A DNA stretch of 6,666 nucleotides, taken from an uncultured Candidatus Melainabacteria bacterium (GTDB lineage Bacteria > Cyanobacteriota > Vampirovibrionia > Gastranaerophilales > Gastranaerophilaceae). Position numbers and translations under genes: made by a program. A model generated the notes under the pieces. That model did not search any database. It had not been told where the DNA came from and saw only the letters and a list, made by a program, of their open reading frames with translations. The DNA lies in contig CALBKW010000077.1 of NCBI GenBank assembly GCA_937895785.1, positions 1-6,666 on the forward strand. The letters run 5' to 3'. Each line of letters starts with the position of its first letter. The first letter of the stretch is position 1. Below, piece by piece: positions 6,317 to 6,666 of the stretch.

Positions 6317-6381
6317 ATATACTCAAAATATTGTTAAATCAATAATTGTAACTAATTTAAAAAGCCATGCTTCGTAATAGG

Positions 6382-6409
6382 TTGACAATTGATTTTGATA
6401 TAATAGAAT
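6382..6409 (+). promoter_or_regulatory. Sigma70-type promoter of tuf
   Basis: TTGACA (6382-6387) is followed after 16 bp by TAGAAT (6404-6409). A full-consensus TATAAT at 6399-6404 overlaps it, but its 11-bp spacing is too short to use this -35 box, so TAGAAT is preferred. Transcription would start near 6416, giving a leader of about 60 nt before tuf. It closely resembles the tRNA-Cys promoter. Confidence 0.8.
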
Positions 6410-6460
6410 TAAGATACAGCTTAGTATTTATAATAAGTTAGTTTAGTAAAATAAGTAAAA

Positions 6461-6468
6461 AAAGGAGA
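6461..6468 (+). promoter_or_regulatory. Strong ribosome binding site of tuf
   Basis: AAAGGAGA ends 8 nt before the ATG at 6477. This is the strongest Shine-Dalgarno in the window, fitting a very highly expressed protein, and it fixes the tuf start. The weak or absent sites before the glycosyltransferase genes contrast with it. Confidence 0.85.
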
Positions 6469-6476
6469 CCACTAAA

Positions 6477-6666
6477 ATGGCACGCGAAAAGTACGAAAGA
6501 ACCAAACCGCACGTTAACGTTGGTACTATCGGTCACGTAGACCACGGTAAAACAACTTTAACAGCAGCAATCACAGCTACATTAGCAGCAGCAGGTCAAG
6601 CTGAATTAAAGAAATTCGATGAAATCGATGCTGCTCCAGAAGAAAAAGCAAGAGGTATTACAATCT
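6477..6666 (+). CDS. tuf: Translation elongation factor Tu (EF-Tu), 5' part only
   Basis: The first 63 codons of EF-Tu, the GTPase that carries aminoacyl-tRNA to the ribosome; the gene continues past the window end. The start MAREKYERTKPHVNVGTIGH is standard. The P-loop (G1) GHVDHGKT is at 19-26 with Lys25 and Thr26 for nucleotide and magnesium binding. EIDAAPEEKARGITI (49-63) is the switch I region ending in the G2 motif RGITI. Codon choice shifts towards C-ending and GGT/GTA/ATC codons compared with the other genes here, as expected for very high expression. It has its own promoter, a leader of about 60 nt and a strong ribosome binding site. The gene directly upstream is tRNA-Cys, not fusA, so at least on its 5' side it is not in the classical str operon order. 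Confidence 0.98.
   Translation, partial: MAREKYERTKPHVNVGTIGHVDHGKTTLTAAITATLAAAGQAELKKFDEIDAAPEEKARGITI

Noticed and set aside
6416..6460. Riboswitch or attenuator in the tuf leader
   Set aside because: The leader is AT-rich with only an imperfect CTTAGTAT/ATAATAAG pairing and no T-run terminator; no known motif is visible.

Overview
The window is AT-rich, densely packed bacterial DNA with six protein genes (two of them cut by the window ends), a partial gene tail and one tRNA gene. The truncated EF-Tu at the right end has a sequence of a general cyanobacterial type. Together with the low GC, the lack of an encoded CCA on the tRNA and the gene content, this is compatible with a gut-type Melainabacteria/Vampirovibrionia (Gastranaerophilales) genome. 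That placement is an inference from memory of family sequences, not a search result, and other low-GC lineages remain possible.

Left part (1-1477, + strand): the tail of an unidentified gene with an ACT-like C-terminus overlaps by 8 nt a gene for a membrane-anchored tetratricopeptide (TPR) protein with a predicted beta-rich C-terminal domain. Middle (1461-4150, - strand): a two-gene operon reads leftward, UDP-glucuronate decarboxylase (UDP-xylose synthase) followed, through a TAATG stop/start overlap, by a long U32-family protein of the RlhA (YdcP) architecture, expected to be an RNA-hydroxylation enzyme rather than a protease. Its 3' end overlaps the TPR gene tail-to-tail by 17 nt.

Right-middle (4292-6072): an RgpF-like (rhamnan synthesis protein F) glycosyltransferase reads rightward from a 141-bp divergent spacer. 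It meets head-on, with a 4-nt overlap of stop codons, a leftward family 2 glycosyltransferase. With the UDP-xylose synthase these form a small surface-polysaccharide group: one gene makes a nucleotide sugar and two probably transfer sugars onto a cell-surface glycan.

Right end (6073-6666): a 404-bp stretch without protein genes holds a strong sigma70-type promoter, tRNA-Cys(GCA), an intrinsic terminator, a second promoter very like the first, and a leader with a strong ribosome binding site ahead of tuf (EF-Tu), which runs off the window. I see no CRISPR array, insertion sequence, phage gene or defence system. The most unusual signals are the near-duplicate tRNA/tuf promoters, two long perfect inverted repeats inside the U32 coding sequence, and an 8-bp direct repeat upstream of the family 2 glycosyltransferase. 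None of them amounts to a clearly new system.
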